From positions 3,068,071 through 3,132,070 of the forward strand of contig JAAOOA010000060.1 of the NCBI GenBank assembly GCA_012861695.1: 64,000 nt of DNA, written 5' to 3'. Positions 10,226-21,676 of this stretch are shown here, one piece after another (positions within the stretch are counted from its first letter, which is position 1; each line of letters starts with the position of its first letter). Made by a program: the position numbers and the translations under genes. The notes below the pieces were generated by a model. That model did not search any database, was not told the origin of the DNA, and saw only the letters and a list, made by a program, of their open reading frames with translations. This DNA is from Trematomus loennbergii. Lineage: Eukaryota; Chordata; Actinopteri; Perciformes; Nototheniidae.

Positions 10226-12665
10226 CTAGGCTATGGAGGCTCGAATAACTTCAATGACATTGTTGCAAGGCTGCAGGGGGTCATATTCTGCAAACACGTG
10301 GCACACATTCTCCATGCCGGCCTCAATACCTTTCGCCACAAAGCCAAACGTTCTGTCGGGACACAGAAATGTTAGATTAAGTTAGATTTATTAAGTACAA
10401 CATTTAAGTTCAAGAAGAATGCAGGTGAGCCAGAAACCTGGGTGGCTTTATGGATCGTCGCATGAGAAAACATGTATCATTTGTAGTTAAACAGAAAATA
10501 TCACAATTCAAGTTAAGAATTACCTTGCACCAAAACTGGATCCTTTCACCCACCTGTAAGAGTAAAAAAGACAAGGTTTAACATTTAAAGATTGTGTCTA
10601 CTGTAATAAAGGGTCCTGTTTGTGCATGCGTGTGTGTTAATTTCGGACCTATGTGTGTATAATATGTCTGATAACATCAGAGTGAAAAAGTAAAAGTTCA
10701 TCTTAATATACTAAAATATTTAAAAGTTAAAGTTTGGTTTGAGAAATGCTTGGTAAAGTTTGACTGCTTATAACTCTGGCGTTATAGCAGGAAGAGCTCC
10801 TTTGAAATGAATAACTTTAGATTTGAATGCCAGATCCGGCACATTATTCTTAATACTAGAATGACAGTTTTGTGGTTGTACGCCTACGCCAACAACTCAA
10901 TATGCAGTTTACATTCATGTCCGTCTAAAATGTCATCATTTTATCAAATTACACATTTGCTCCACATTGTCATAATTCGTCATTATCTATTCTCTTGTTA
11001 TGACCAATAACATGTTTTATGAAGTTAGAGTGACCTTGGCCTTGGACAATCAAAATTGAATCGAATAATCCTAGAGGCCAAGCTGAAGTTTAAAAAAATA
11101 GATATATATGAGATATTCATGAAAATAGACTGTACAAATTGCCAGACACCCTCCGGCGTGGAACCATTAAGAATCACTTTGATTTCAGAACTTGTTTTGT
11201 ATACTCACAGTCGATTGTCTGGATCTCCCCCACCGTAGCTCAGGAGGTGAGCAGGGTAATGGCGCCTGAAGAAGAGCCTAAAAAATAGATTATTGTTACT
11301 GTTAGCAATGATCATTTGCAGCAAAATGTTACACACAAAAACAGCACTGTGGTTTTATTGTATACTGTAAGTAAAATCTCAGCAGCACGAAGACTGTGTT
11401 AGTCTTACTTCCTGTTGACATCTGTCAGTGTAACACCCTTCAAAGACACCTTCAAGTTCACTATGGTTGGTATGAAGGAACCCGAGGCCTTCTCAAGTGT
11501 CGAAGACACCGCCTTCTGCACTGCACAGGGGCCCGTCAGCGTTTCAGTAGGGACAGCATTCAGGTAGACAAAATTGCAAGCAACTGTGGAAAAGAAAAAC
11601 ATTGTGATAGTTTGATTAGAAATACAGGTTGAGTACACATGTAATTAAACATGTAGGGTGGTAAATGTAATTAAAGGTGGGGTAGGTCATTTTGGAGAAA
11701 CCAGCTCGAGTGTGCTAGAATTTGAAAATACACAACCGGAAAAAATCTACCACTTCCTTACAGAGCCCCTCCTCCAACACACACGAACGTGCACATGACC
11801 AATGAGGGCACGAGATAAGTCTGTGCACAGATGGAAGGCTGACAGGCAGGTAGGCCATCCAGTTATTTTAGCCGGGCCGGCTAAAATGATTGGTCGTGCT
11901 TTTTACAGTACTACGCTTTGCTAACATTAGCTAACCTGGATTACAGCACGGTTACATTTACAGTACACACTACACAGTAATACTTGTGCTACGTCAGTTT
12001 TTTCTCATTTTGTTAGCTGCAAGACAACATGCTACAATTAACTTTTAATACTAACATTTAGTTATTATTCATTGAGGTGTTTCTGAAAGGATTTAGATGA
12101 GTCCTAAAGAAGAAACGTTACCTTAAAGTTAGCTGTTAGCTAATTTAACCTAAATTAGCAAGCTTATAGGGACAAGCTACTGTTAGCCTTTTCTACATAT
12201 CTGCCAAATACTGTGACTACAAGAGAAGAAAAGGTAAAAACACTGGTTTATTTAATGAAGTTGAATTTTATGTGACTTAATGTAAGGTCTTGTTAATGTT
12301 CGTTTTAACCCCAATTGTTATCTACTTTTCGCATTTTTTTATTTTGTATGTGTTTGCTGCGCCTTATTTTCTTCTAACCTAACTGGCACTTGGTACTTAG
12401 GCTACTAATAACTTTCTCATAACGTGAAAATAAGTGTTAGTTAACTTACATGTTCATAAACAACTTCGGTTTATATTCTTCTTTACTGTACTATCTACTC
12501 CCTTTATATTGTTAATTTGACCCACCTGTTTTCTCTTGTCCTCCGATGCTTGTTTGTCTTGAGCCCTCTCATCTGCTGCATCTGTGCAGACAAATAAGCA
12601 GTGGTGTAAAAATAACTAAGTACATTTACTCAAGTACTGTACTTAAGTAAAATGTTGAGGTACTT

Positions 12666-12707
<42 letters not shown>

Positions 12708-15700
12708 GCACGCACGCACGCACGCGCACGCACACACACACCTGGTAAATAAGTATGTAATAGCATACCTTGGGAGTGGAGCACTAATTTGCAGGGTAAA
12801 GCGTAAGCAGAGATAGTGTGCTGGTAGACCAGAGCAGAGAGACTACCTGTAGAGATAACACAAATCAAATCATTGGTTTTAACATTCGATCTAGTCCACT
12901 ATCCTCTTAAGATTAGAAAAGTGTGAATATTTTTGACATGATATAAAAAACTTTTAGCTGAAATTAAATGATGAGAGGATGATAGCCTGTATCTGGTTCA
13001 ATATACTTTATTTTTGGTTTTGTTCTTGTGTTGGAATTTTACAAAGCCACCACAGCTGTATTTATTGAAGATAGAATTCTGTGGAAGCGGATAACAAAGA
13101 AAACAGGCCACAATAAACCCTGATAATGGCTCTGTGGACGTGAGAACACTCCCTGTGAACTCATTCAATCAAATTAGGAACTGCCCACTCACATCTTAAA
13201 GGCCAGACATGGCTGACTCAGTGCTGGTGTGGCACACATCATCAGACAATCAATCCAGGATGTGTACATGTATTGCGTAGGCGGGTGAGTTTTCAGTGAG
13301 TTATCAACAACATTGACTTCTACATGTGCAACACTGTGGTCTTGTTGTTAACATTTACCTACCAAAGTATGGTTCCTGAGAAGAGCCTTTGATGCGTACA
13401 CCCTTAGCTGATGATTCAATGAGGAATTGTCTGAAAAGATTTTCACTGCCCTCTCCTGCTTTGATAAAAGTCATAAAAAAACAATGGAGTTAATGTAGAA
13501 TGTATGGTGTTGACAGAAGGGAATGGCACTGACAGTTTTTTCATATGGCTCATGCTCATTAGTGTCCTGCTACATGATGCCCAGCCCATGTAGAGTTGTA
13601 AGACTAGTACACATCAACCAACACCTTTTTAATAAGCGTCTAATCAGAATGTACGGATCCACACATTTAAAAAATATTTCAGAAAATACATAGGATTGCA
13701 AAATAAAAAAGACATTTTCATGATATTGATATGTTATATTTCATTATAACATTATGAGTTTGTACATTGTAAAACATATGTTATAAGATGAAATATAATA
13801 ATGTGAAAACAACAAACCTTTAACATTATGATGCAATACTGTTTTTCTCTTATTGCCATTGCAGTAAAACCCTTACATCAATGTCGTTTTTTTCCTCAAA
13901 CTGACATTGATGTCAGAAAGAAAAATATTTAGAATCATTTACTGGACCGGGGATAATTAAGCAGAGGAATATTGTACAAGACATTGTCATCACTGCACAC
14001 TGAAATGGTCTATCTTTGTCGACAGCGCTTGCATGAATATCATATCCTGCATTCCTAAAAAGTTTACAAATCTGCAAATGAAGGAAGCCTCAAAATTGTT
14101 TCGTGAGTGAGGTCCATTTTTTCCTCTGTGATTGCTTACACATCCATAAACAGCTGGTTTACTTTTGTGTTTACACAGCGTATACTGCGGGTGGAAAGAA
14201 TAACAGCGCTGTCTCCTGCCTGGCCGCAGATGGCTGGATGTCATCAGACATGCCCGTTCACATCAGCAGAGTTGGGTAAGTGAATCTGTGCCTCTCAGCT
14301 TTCTGGGATAGACAAATGACGACACCGTGCTGCACAGTGTTCAGGTGTTTGTCTGTTTTTGTGGCTTTCATCATCGCTCTTTTTCCTGTACCGAACCAAA
14401 CACTCCTACGACTTTTATAAAAGCACATTGAAAGGATCCATATGGTACGGCAGCATCACTGCCAAAACCTTTACCTGAGTTGACGGCCGTTTGGTCCACC
14501 TTCATAGCCAGACCGAAGCTGCCTCTGAAGGAGGTGCTGTCTCTCACCAGAAAGGCTCCTGCTTCCTTGTCGTTCAACAGGGCTTCAGCTACAACGAATG
14601 ATACATCACATGAATTTCTGAGAGACATTTGCACATGTGTTCACCCCCAAATCCTCTGCCCTGAGAAGAAACACTCAAACCCGCTAGGCCAAAACGTTTC
14701 AAAGGATGGCTAAATATATATATTTTTGTTGAAATGCTTACCCTCTGCTCTGCTGAAATGTGGACGGAACCAAAACTTTGAAGTGTCCATGACAAACTTC
14801 ATTGAGGGCTTGCTGCCATTAAAACGGGCTTGGAAGCCTACAAAAGAAATGTTTAAAAGAGGTTTCAGAATCAAAATCAGAATTCCTTTATCAGTCCCAA
14901 AGAGGGTACATTTACATAGAAACAGCAAAGAGACAGTGCTGATAGAAACAAAATCAAAACAGTATTTAGTCAAGTGAACAGTATTTAGTAAAGTGAGCAC
15001 ACATATTAAACATTTAAAATCAAATATTTACACATTTCTTGTATACATAATACTGTTAGTTAGAAAGTATGTTAGCTGCAAGCAAAAAAGACTACTCTAA
15101 GAGGTGCGACTCACTGTGTGGAGACAATGGCTTTGAGTTGGACACAAGGTTGGCCTGTATTATGTCAATCTCTGGTCCAGGAGACTTTGGTTGGAACGTA
15201 TCCAGCTGAGGTTCACCGTTGACCAGCAGTAGAGGAATATCGCCCCAGGACCCAGAGAGTGAAGCAGGACTGCTGTGTGCTCCTTTGCCATGAAGCTCCT
15301 GTAGATGTCCTCGCTTTAACAATGGGGGCTTATCTGGGCTGTGCCTGTTATCTGGGGTCCTGGTTTTGAACCCTTCACTGAAGGAGCCGCACGTGCGAGT
15401 ATAGATGGACTCTGGAGGAGAGTCAGCGTCTTCACTGGCCAGGGACAGGTTGCTAGACAGAGAAGAAGACAGTGATGTGAAGTAACTAAGTACATTTACT
15501 CAAGTACTGTACTTAAGTACAATTTTGTCGGACTTGTACTTTACTTTTGTAATGTTTGCTACTCTGTACTTTTACTCCACTATTCCTACAATGGGACTTC
15601 TACTTTTACTAAAGTACAAGATCGGAGTACTTCTCCCACCTCTGGAAGAAGAGGATATATTTCCAATGTTCAAATCAATACGCAGTAACATAAAGATGAA

Positions 15701-18700
15701 CCTCAACATCACAGAAAGGGAGAAGGGTCAACAGCCATTCATTTCAATATGAGCCTTGATGAAATCATGCAAGGATTTGAACAACCCTTCTCTGTAAAAC
15801 AATCTGACTCAGAGAAAAAACACACTTTGAGAAATGGCCTTTAAAGATGTGCACTATAACATTTGATAAATTGTACACTTTGTTTAACAGGGTTTACTGT
15901 AAATAATATATGTTTAAATACACAAATGAGGAATTATATAATGCTATCTTTTTAGTGAAATTGGGAACAATCTACAGATGCAAAAAGACAAGAAATAATA
16001 AAATAGTCCCCTAATTGTGTATTCTTAAGGCTTTCTTTCCACTAGTCTAAAAAAGAAAAAAAATGTGACCAAAATAAACATACATTTCTTGCCTGTAGTG
16101 TCTTGTCTGTAACATTATAATGAAATGAGAAGATGGCTCCAACTCGTTTCTGGTATTGCGGTAACATTTTCCAGTTTGGGACTGCTGCCCTTAAACTTTA
16201 CTTCGATTGGAAAACTACAAACACGTATCAGTCGCCTGGCCCTGGTCAACCTCATAGACATAGAGTTAATGTTTTGCAGCATTTTAAGACACTATTTTAC
16301 CCACACATCAGTCATTGCATGGATGGATATTGTAGACTTGTTCTTTGCTTTTATTGTGAGTTTTACCTGCCGAGGATGTAGCTAGTGTCTGAGCATGTTG
16401 ACATGGAGAGGAGGGAGACGGCACTGTTTCTGTTTGAGTGTGACAAGCACAGGTTTGTGTCTTGTCTTGAAGAGTGATTTCGTCGGGGTGCACTCCCAAA
16501 CGGCAGCGGGGGCAGGGAGGCTGTAGGGGAGCTGGAGAACACCAGTGTGCCGTGGGGGCTGCAGCACACACCGCTGGGTGTAGGGATGGCTATACTGGGG
16601 GACACAGATGGGAACTGAGTGGGCAGGGAGCAGGGAGGACATCCTCTGGGGACCAGCACGCAATGAGAGTCCTCTTCATCTGAGTCGTCTGAGAAAGAAT
16701 GCAGAGGAATGTGTTAGCAAAAAATACTGAACTATATGGAAAAAAAACATGCGTCTTCCATAATTTCTCTTATTTCATGCTTTGATTTTCTGTTAGCAGA
16801 AAGGGATGGGCCTCTGTATGTACACACACTCTCCTGATAGAGACATTCATATGCAGGTACTTGCTTGCACAGCTCAGGATAATCTTTCCAAGCTAAATTC
16901 TTTGAATTGTGCATTTCTGCGGTGACGATCCCAAATCACTCAGATCAGTCTCAACTTGTTCTTGTGAAGTCGAGGTTCTGTTTTTTCTCTGCTGTATTGC
17001 TGGGCACTGACTGAGTTTATTCCCAGAAGAAAACACTAGCCTGTGGTCATTGCATGATGGGTGGCGTCTGAAACCAAAGTTACATAATAATGACTAATGT
17101 TGGAACAGAAAGAGCTAAATGTGTCAGAGACTATAGGAAGGTGCTGTGGTGAGTGTTGTTTTGAGGGGAAATGCTGTATTTTGCAACAATAGGAAAGAAG
17201 TACTCATCAACACAGAGCATGAACATGAACTGATGTAACGGATTGACCTTTCATTGTTTGATTCTCATCACTGTTACTTTATTTCTTTCAAACTCGTTCT
17301 TCACATAGTCTCATAACACCTCACCAAACATTTCTCAAAAAAAGATATGCAACAGGAAATCCATATTTATGCATTGGTGACTCTTGTGCACACTTTCTGA
17401 TCAGAGCAGGTCTAAGTGAAGCACCACCCTCGTCTGCATCTTCTCCTGTGACTGTAGTCCTACATGTTCAGGTTGTAGTACTAGTCTGGGCAGTAATCCA
17501 AGAAAATCTAAGGTGATGTAATTACACCCTTAATACAAAAATAAAGCTTTCTCAAAGGGATGGTAGATTTCCAAAGCCCCAGGCCATGTGTACTATCTGT
17601 TTCATCATGGTGACTATGGTTTGACTTGGCTCTGTGTCACACCTCTGCAGGTTGGAGGCTGTAAATTGGGCTACACCGACGATGTACAGATCTATCTGCC
17701 TCTCAAAGCAAATGTCAAACACTCACTACAGCAGTTGATGGACTGCTTGATAGAGATAAAATCCTGGCTGAGCAAAAACGTCCTAGCAAGACAGAGGTGA
17801 TCTTTTTGGATCCCAACCTCCAGCCTCTCCGGTTGATATTCTGGGCTCCCTCAATAAAAACATTCTCTCTCTGTCATGAACCTTGGAGTGACCTTCACTA
17901 GCACTTTTAAATTCGTCAAGCAGGTCAGCACCGTAGTCAAATCCTGCTTTTTTAAATAAGACTATTGGCCAAAACCAAGTCGTATTTATCTTTTAAAGAC
18001 CTAGAAAGGGTTATTAACGCCTTTGTTACCTCAAGACTGGATTACTGCAACGCTCTGTATGTGGGTATGGACCAGGCCTCAATGAAACGCCTGCAGCTAG
18101 TCCAGAACGCAGCTGCACGTTTGCTGACTGGCCACAAAAAGCGTGACCACATCACCCCAATTCTGGCCTCACTACACTGGCTTCCAGTTCGGTTCAGAAT
18201 TGATTTTAAAATCCTTTTATTTGTTTTCAAAGCCCTAAATGGGCTGGCTCCGGCCTATATAACTGAACTCCTCCAGCGCTACACCCCAGCCAGAGCTTTA
18301 AGTTCTGCTGACCAGCTGTTGCTGATAGTGCCCAAGACCAGGCTCAAAACCCGAGGGCACCGAGCCTTCGCAGCAGCGGGCCCCAGGCTCTGGAACACTC
18401 TGCCCCTCCATGTGAGGTCGGTCCAGACCCTAGGGGTTTTTAAATCATCACTAAAGACTCACTTCTTCTCTCTGGCCTTCTAGTCAGAGCGGAGCATGAC
18501 TCCTGACTTTCCTGTGTTTTTTTATTTTTATTATTGTCTTTTATTGTCTTTTATTGTGATTGTAGTAAAGTGTTTTATTACATGTACAGCACTTTGGCTC
18601 GACCAAAGATTGCTTTTAAATGTGCTATATAAATAAAAATTGTATAGAGTAATAACAGTTTGAACTGCGTAGAAACTAAGGAAAGAAGCCTAAAAGTTCA

Positions 18701-18959
18701 CTTTACCTGTAGGAGGGCTGAAGCACTGCAGACTTTTGTTGATCTCAATGGGTTCAAATGTCGGATCCAGTTCCATGATGAGCTGGTTGAGATTATCCAG
18801 GGAAATATCAAGATCAGCATCATCATGGTTACTGCTGGGCTGCGTGACAATGGGATGTTGATTGGCCCTCTCCTGCCCTGCGTCAAGGCGGATAGTTTGA
18901 CCCACTCTCAGAACGTGATTGGGTATCATTTGGGACATGCCTTTAGCTGTAGGCATCAT
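10226..18959 (-). CDS. tns4: Tensin-4 (C-terminal tensin-like), 12 coding exons
   Basis: Cytoplasmic adaptor of focal adhesions; in the family the SH2 domain binds phosphotyrosine partners and the PTB domain binds integrin beta tails. Coding exons, in order: 18959-18707, 16688-16367, 15452-15115, 14837-14742, 14588-14475, 13455-13363, 12846-12769, 12581-12526, 11583-11409, 11277-11209, 10553-10524, 10352-10226. The product is about 584 residues (human about 715). Visible: an N-terminal motif around [17 protein letters not shown] as in human TNS4; a Ser/Pro-rich linker; the SH2 domain (about 320-430) with FLVRDS and [10 protein letters not shown]; the PTB domain (about 455-584) with [17 protein letters not shown] and GFVAKG. 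The start is the first ATG of exon 1 (18959); the exon is open further upstream to an acceptor at 18989 and human TNS4 begins slightly earlier. Phases agree at all junctions except 12526/11583, where the strong donor gives a shift; using a donor 4 nt further in restores the frame. Confidence 0.92.
11671..11915 (+). mobile_element. Partial TTAA-type inverted-repeat element
   Basis: TTAAAGGTGGGGTAGG opens a block nearly identical over about 240 bp to the left part of the complete element at 53034-53421 (shared words include GAAACCAGCTCGAG, AGAGCCCCTCCTCC and GCCGGGCCGGC). The right terminal repeat was not found, so this copy is truncated or replaced after about 11915. It lies in a tns4 intron. 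Confidence 0.75.
12599..12745. mobile_element. Short hAT-like element ending in a CA array
   Basis: It starts CAGTGGTG and continues with TAACTAAGTACATTTACTCAAGTACTGT, the same left end as 15470-15644. Its right half has become a CA/CG dinucleotide array (12668-12740), ending CCTG. The 8 bp on the left (CAAATAAG, 12591-12598) match 7 of 8 on the right (TAAATAAG, 12746-12753). It fills most of the 187-bp intron between two tns4 exons and begins 18 bp from the acceptor of the exon at 12581. Confidence 0.7.
14868..14985 (-). repeat. Retroposon 3' tail in tns4 intron
   Basis: TCAGAATTCCTTTATCAGTCCC followed by ACATTTACA is the reverse of the common fish tail GGGACTGATAAAGGAATTCTGA. It starts about 30 bp upstream of the tns4 exon at 14837-14742. 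A short direct repeat (AGTATTTAGT) follows at its far end. Confidence 0.5.
15470..15644. mobile_element. Complete short hAT-like element, 8-bp target duplication
   Basis: The 175-bp element starts CAGTGATGTGAAGTAACTAA and ends CTTCTCCCACCTCTG. Inside are the inverted words CTCAAGTACTGTACTTAAGT. A perfect 8-bp duplication GAAGAAGA flanks it (15462-15469 and 15645-15652). The left duplication lies in the pyrimidine tract of the tns4 exon that starts at 15452, so the element ends 17 bp from that splice site. Confidence 0.88.
17590..18645 (+). mobile_element. 5'-truncated LINE (L2/CR1-like reverse transcriptase)
   Basis: Located in a tns4 intron. The frame near 17670 has [12 protein letters not shown], a slightly altered form of the YADD catalytic motif of non-LTR reverse transcriptases. 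After a frame break, 17965-18483 encodes 172 residues of the conserved C-terminal part, with [45 protein letters not shown] and [11 protein letters not shown], ending HFFSLAF. A 3' end with GCTATATAAATAAAAATTG closes the element near 18645. The 5' part is missing and the frame is broken, so this is a dead copy. Confidence 0.88.
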
Positions 18960-20276
18960 GATAGGAGAGCTCACTGTCTTCTGGGACTCCTACAGACAGA
19001 GACACAATGGAGAGAGATCAGTTAACCTGTATTCACTGCAGTCATTCCCCTGCTTTTGTTTTCTTCTTTCCAATTTACTAGAATTAAAATCCACTTATCC
19101 ATTGTCAGTATATTTCCTACAGTAGAAGGCGATCCCTATGGCGCTCCCTAAGCCCCCAGTTTCGAGAAACAAACATTTTCAGTATAGAAGCAAAGTACAC
19201 AATGCAATGTACACCTAAAAAAAAGGCACACCTGTGACGCCTGTGTTGCCCATTCACTGAGACCTAAGGCCTGAGTCCTTCACGCAGCAGGCAGGGTTCC
19301 AAACCCACCGGCAGTCCTTTGCTGCATGTCACGCAATATCTCTCCCCCTTTCCTGTCTATCCATTAACAGAGAAAAGCCCTGAATAACAATCTTTCAGAC
19401 TCCATAAACAAAAATATTTTGGTTTTCCAAATTGGTGGTGTATTATTGAGTTCAATACACTGACTATGAGCTACGTTCCCCATTCTACCCCACTTCAAAA
19501 AACGTTTTTTAGTGCATTTGGTCCACAGTTTTGCACTATACACTTATCCCAAGTTGTATTGTTGCCGCGGGTGATTAAAGCAACGTTTGCAAACATCTGC
19601 AGTGCTGTTGCAGGAAATGTTCTTCAATGGAGGTCATAATTAAAGTATATTTAATTGAAATCGTAAAATCTTATATAAGGTAAGCTCATTCACCGCTTGC
19701 TGAAGTCAATGAAAAGAAACAGTCCCTGTCCTACATAAGTCAGTATATATTGCCCAACGCTTCCCACACATTTCTCCCTTTCTAAACCCCTCTATTAATA
19801 ATGACACAGGCTAAGATAGGCTGATATCAGCATGAATAGCTGTTCAGGAAGGGTGTGTCATATGGGGGGAAATCGTAGTCTCCCTCTCCGATTTTCAGAC
19901 GAGGAGTGGTTCCCAATGAGTCAACCAGGTGACTACTGGTTACCATGACTACTATAATGTTTTCCTACAACAGCTAAGACCCAGTAGTCCACAGACAAAA
20001 AATTTCCTTTTGGAGAAAAAAAAGATAATTCCAAACGTTTGTTAGCTTTTGAAGGGCACCCACTCGCAGAGCCTCGCCTTGATTAATAACATAGTGTGCC
20101 ATTCAATACAACTGGCATATAGATCTGTAGTGCAACCTTGAGTTATTCTGCAGTTTTTTTATCTTAGGAAATGTCAGCATACATGTGGAGAATCCTGATT
20201 TGCTTCAACATAGCTATTTAAGGTCCCTGCTTTGACCTTTCGCAATAATACAAAATGTATACAAATCAAATAGTGA

Positions 20277-20277
20277 T

Positions 20278-20311
<34 letters not shown>
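20277..20311 (+). repeat. (TAA)n microsatellite
   Basis: About eleven AAT/TAA units in the spacer between tns4 exon 1 and its 5' UTR exon. The rest of 19030-20430 shows nothing I can identify. Confidence 0.9.
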
Positions 20312-20436
20312 GACAGAGAGCCATAATACACATAAGACTGTTTATATATTTGTTTCAAGTTGCTGATTAATGAACAATCCTGTCTACTTTTAATGTGATT
20401 CATATCCTAAGTAAAAGGAAAGGAAAGTCGTCTTAC

Positions 20437-20535
20437 CTTATCTCTGTTCAAGATTCAGTGGTGGTAAAGTTGAATTACTCTTACACTGTCCACTGATTCA
20501 CTTTGGCATTTCATGTGTTGCATGGTTTTTATGTA
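20437..20535 (-). other. tns4: Probable 5' UTR exon of tns4
   Basis: On the minus strand a strong donor (GATAAG|GTAAGA, exon end 20437) lies about 1.4 kb upstream of the acceptor at 18989. ATG codons in the preceding 100 bp meet stops before the donor, so the exon would be non-coding. The transcription start was not located; 20535 is a guess. No clear TATA box. Confidence 0.4.
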
Positions 20536-21365
20536 GGAAATCCCAACCCTTTTTCCTGTGAGCCAATCAGCAGTGAGGATCACTAATCCTGCAACTCCAA
20601 CTATTGATGTCATGATTTAAGTGTAGAGTTTATAACCTGAGGGGTGTGTTTTATACACAGGGATAGGCCTTAACTCTTCTGTTTAATAGTTTATCAGAAG
20701 AGGCAGTGCATGTGATATAGTTCCGTATCATTTTAATGTTGTGCTTGCATATACTCGTACTCAGCAGTGTTTGAAAGGACAGGTGAAAACAAGCAGGAGA
20801 TTAACTCTGAGCTTGTGGGTGTTTTCAGTAACTGATGACTTGGACAATAGTTTTCTGCTTCGGGTGTTTCTGCCTCTGGTAGCCTTACAGTCAACGGATC
20901 TTTGGATACATTATGACATCTGGTGTGTGGAAACACTGAGCATATGGAGAAAGGTGTTCTTAATCAAATCAGTGAGGATTATCAAGCTGCCATTTTCCCA
21001 TTTTTATAATTTTGAAACAAACATAAATGTGTTTCTTTTTTAAATTGCTCTTTACTCTTTAAATAATATACATCCCTTTATTCCAAAGCCACCACATCAT
21101 AACCGTTATTAGTGTAAATCAGTATTTTATATATATATATATATATACAAATATTGATATTCTTCGTACAACAATTCTATATTTGCAGATATCCCAAAGT
21201 CTCCCAGAATAGAATTGTGTTTATATTTGATCCACTTCAGCCTGCGTTCGATATGAGATGATGTCACATTACTGTCTCAAGCAAATGTAAGATTATTGTT
21301 AGGAGAATAATGTCATGCACTCAGCACTAATGAACCATTTTCCCACAAGGGTTATTCCATCAAAC

Positions 21366-21371
21366 TTTATT
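21366..21371 (-). terminator. ccr7: Candidate poly(A) signal of ccr7
   Basis: TTTATT on the plus strand gives AATAAA on the minus strand, about 305 nt after the ccr7 stop. Confidence 0.5.
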
Positions 21372-21676
21372 GTGTTTCAACACATATTAACTTCCACTGT
21401 CAAGTAAAAAGTTAGGAAAAACATGATTTTACATTCACACAATGGATTTCATCAAAATACTGTGCACTGTAGCCCAACAAACAATCAAAGCCTTGACAAA
21501 ATAAACACAACAAATAGACAAAAAAAACAACAACAACCAAACCCCACATACATGTAATTCTATGATAAACTTGGCTATTTACATGTCAAATAACGTATGT
21601 TTTTTTAGACTTTTATCTAATTGTCCAATGTGAGCTGTGCAGGTGTGAATAGGCAGATGTCCATGCTGAAAGAGCT

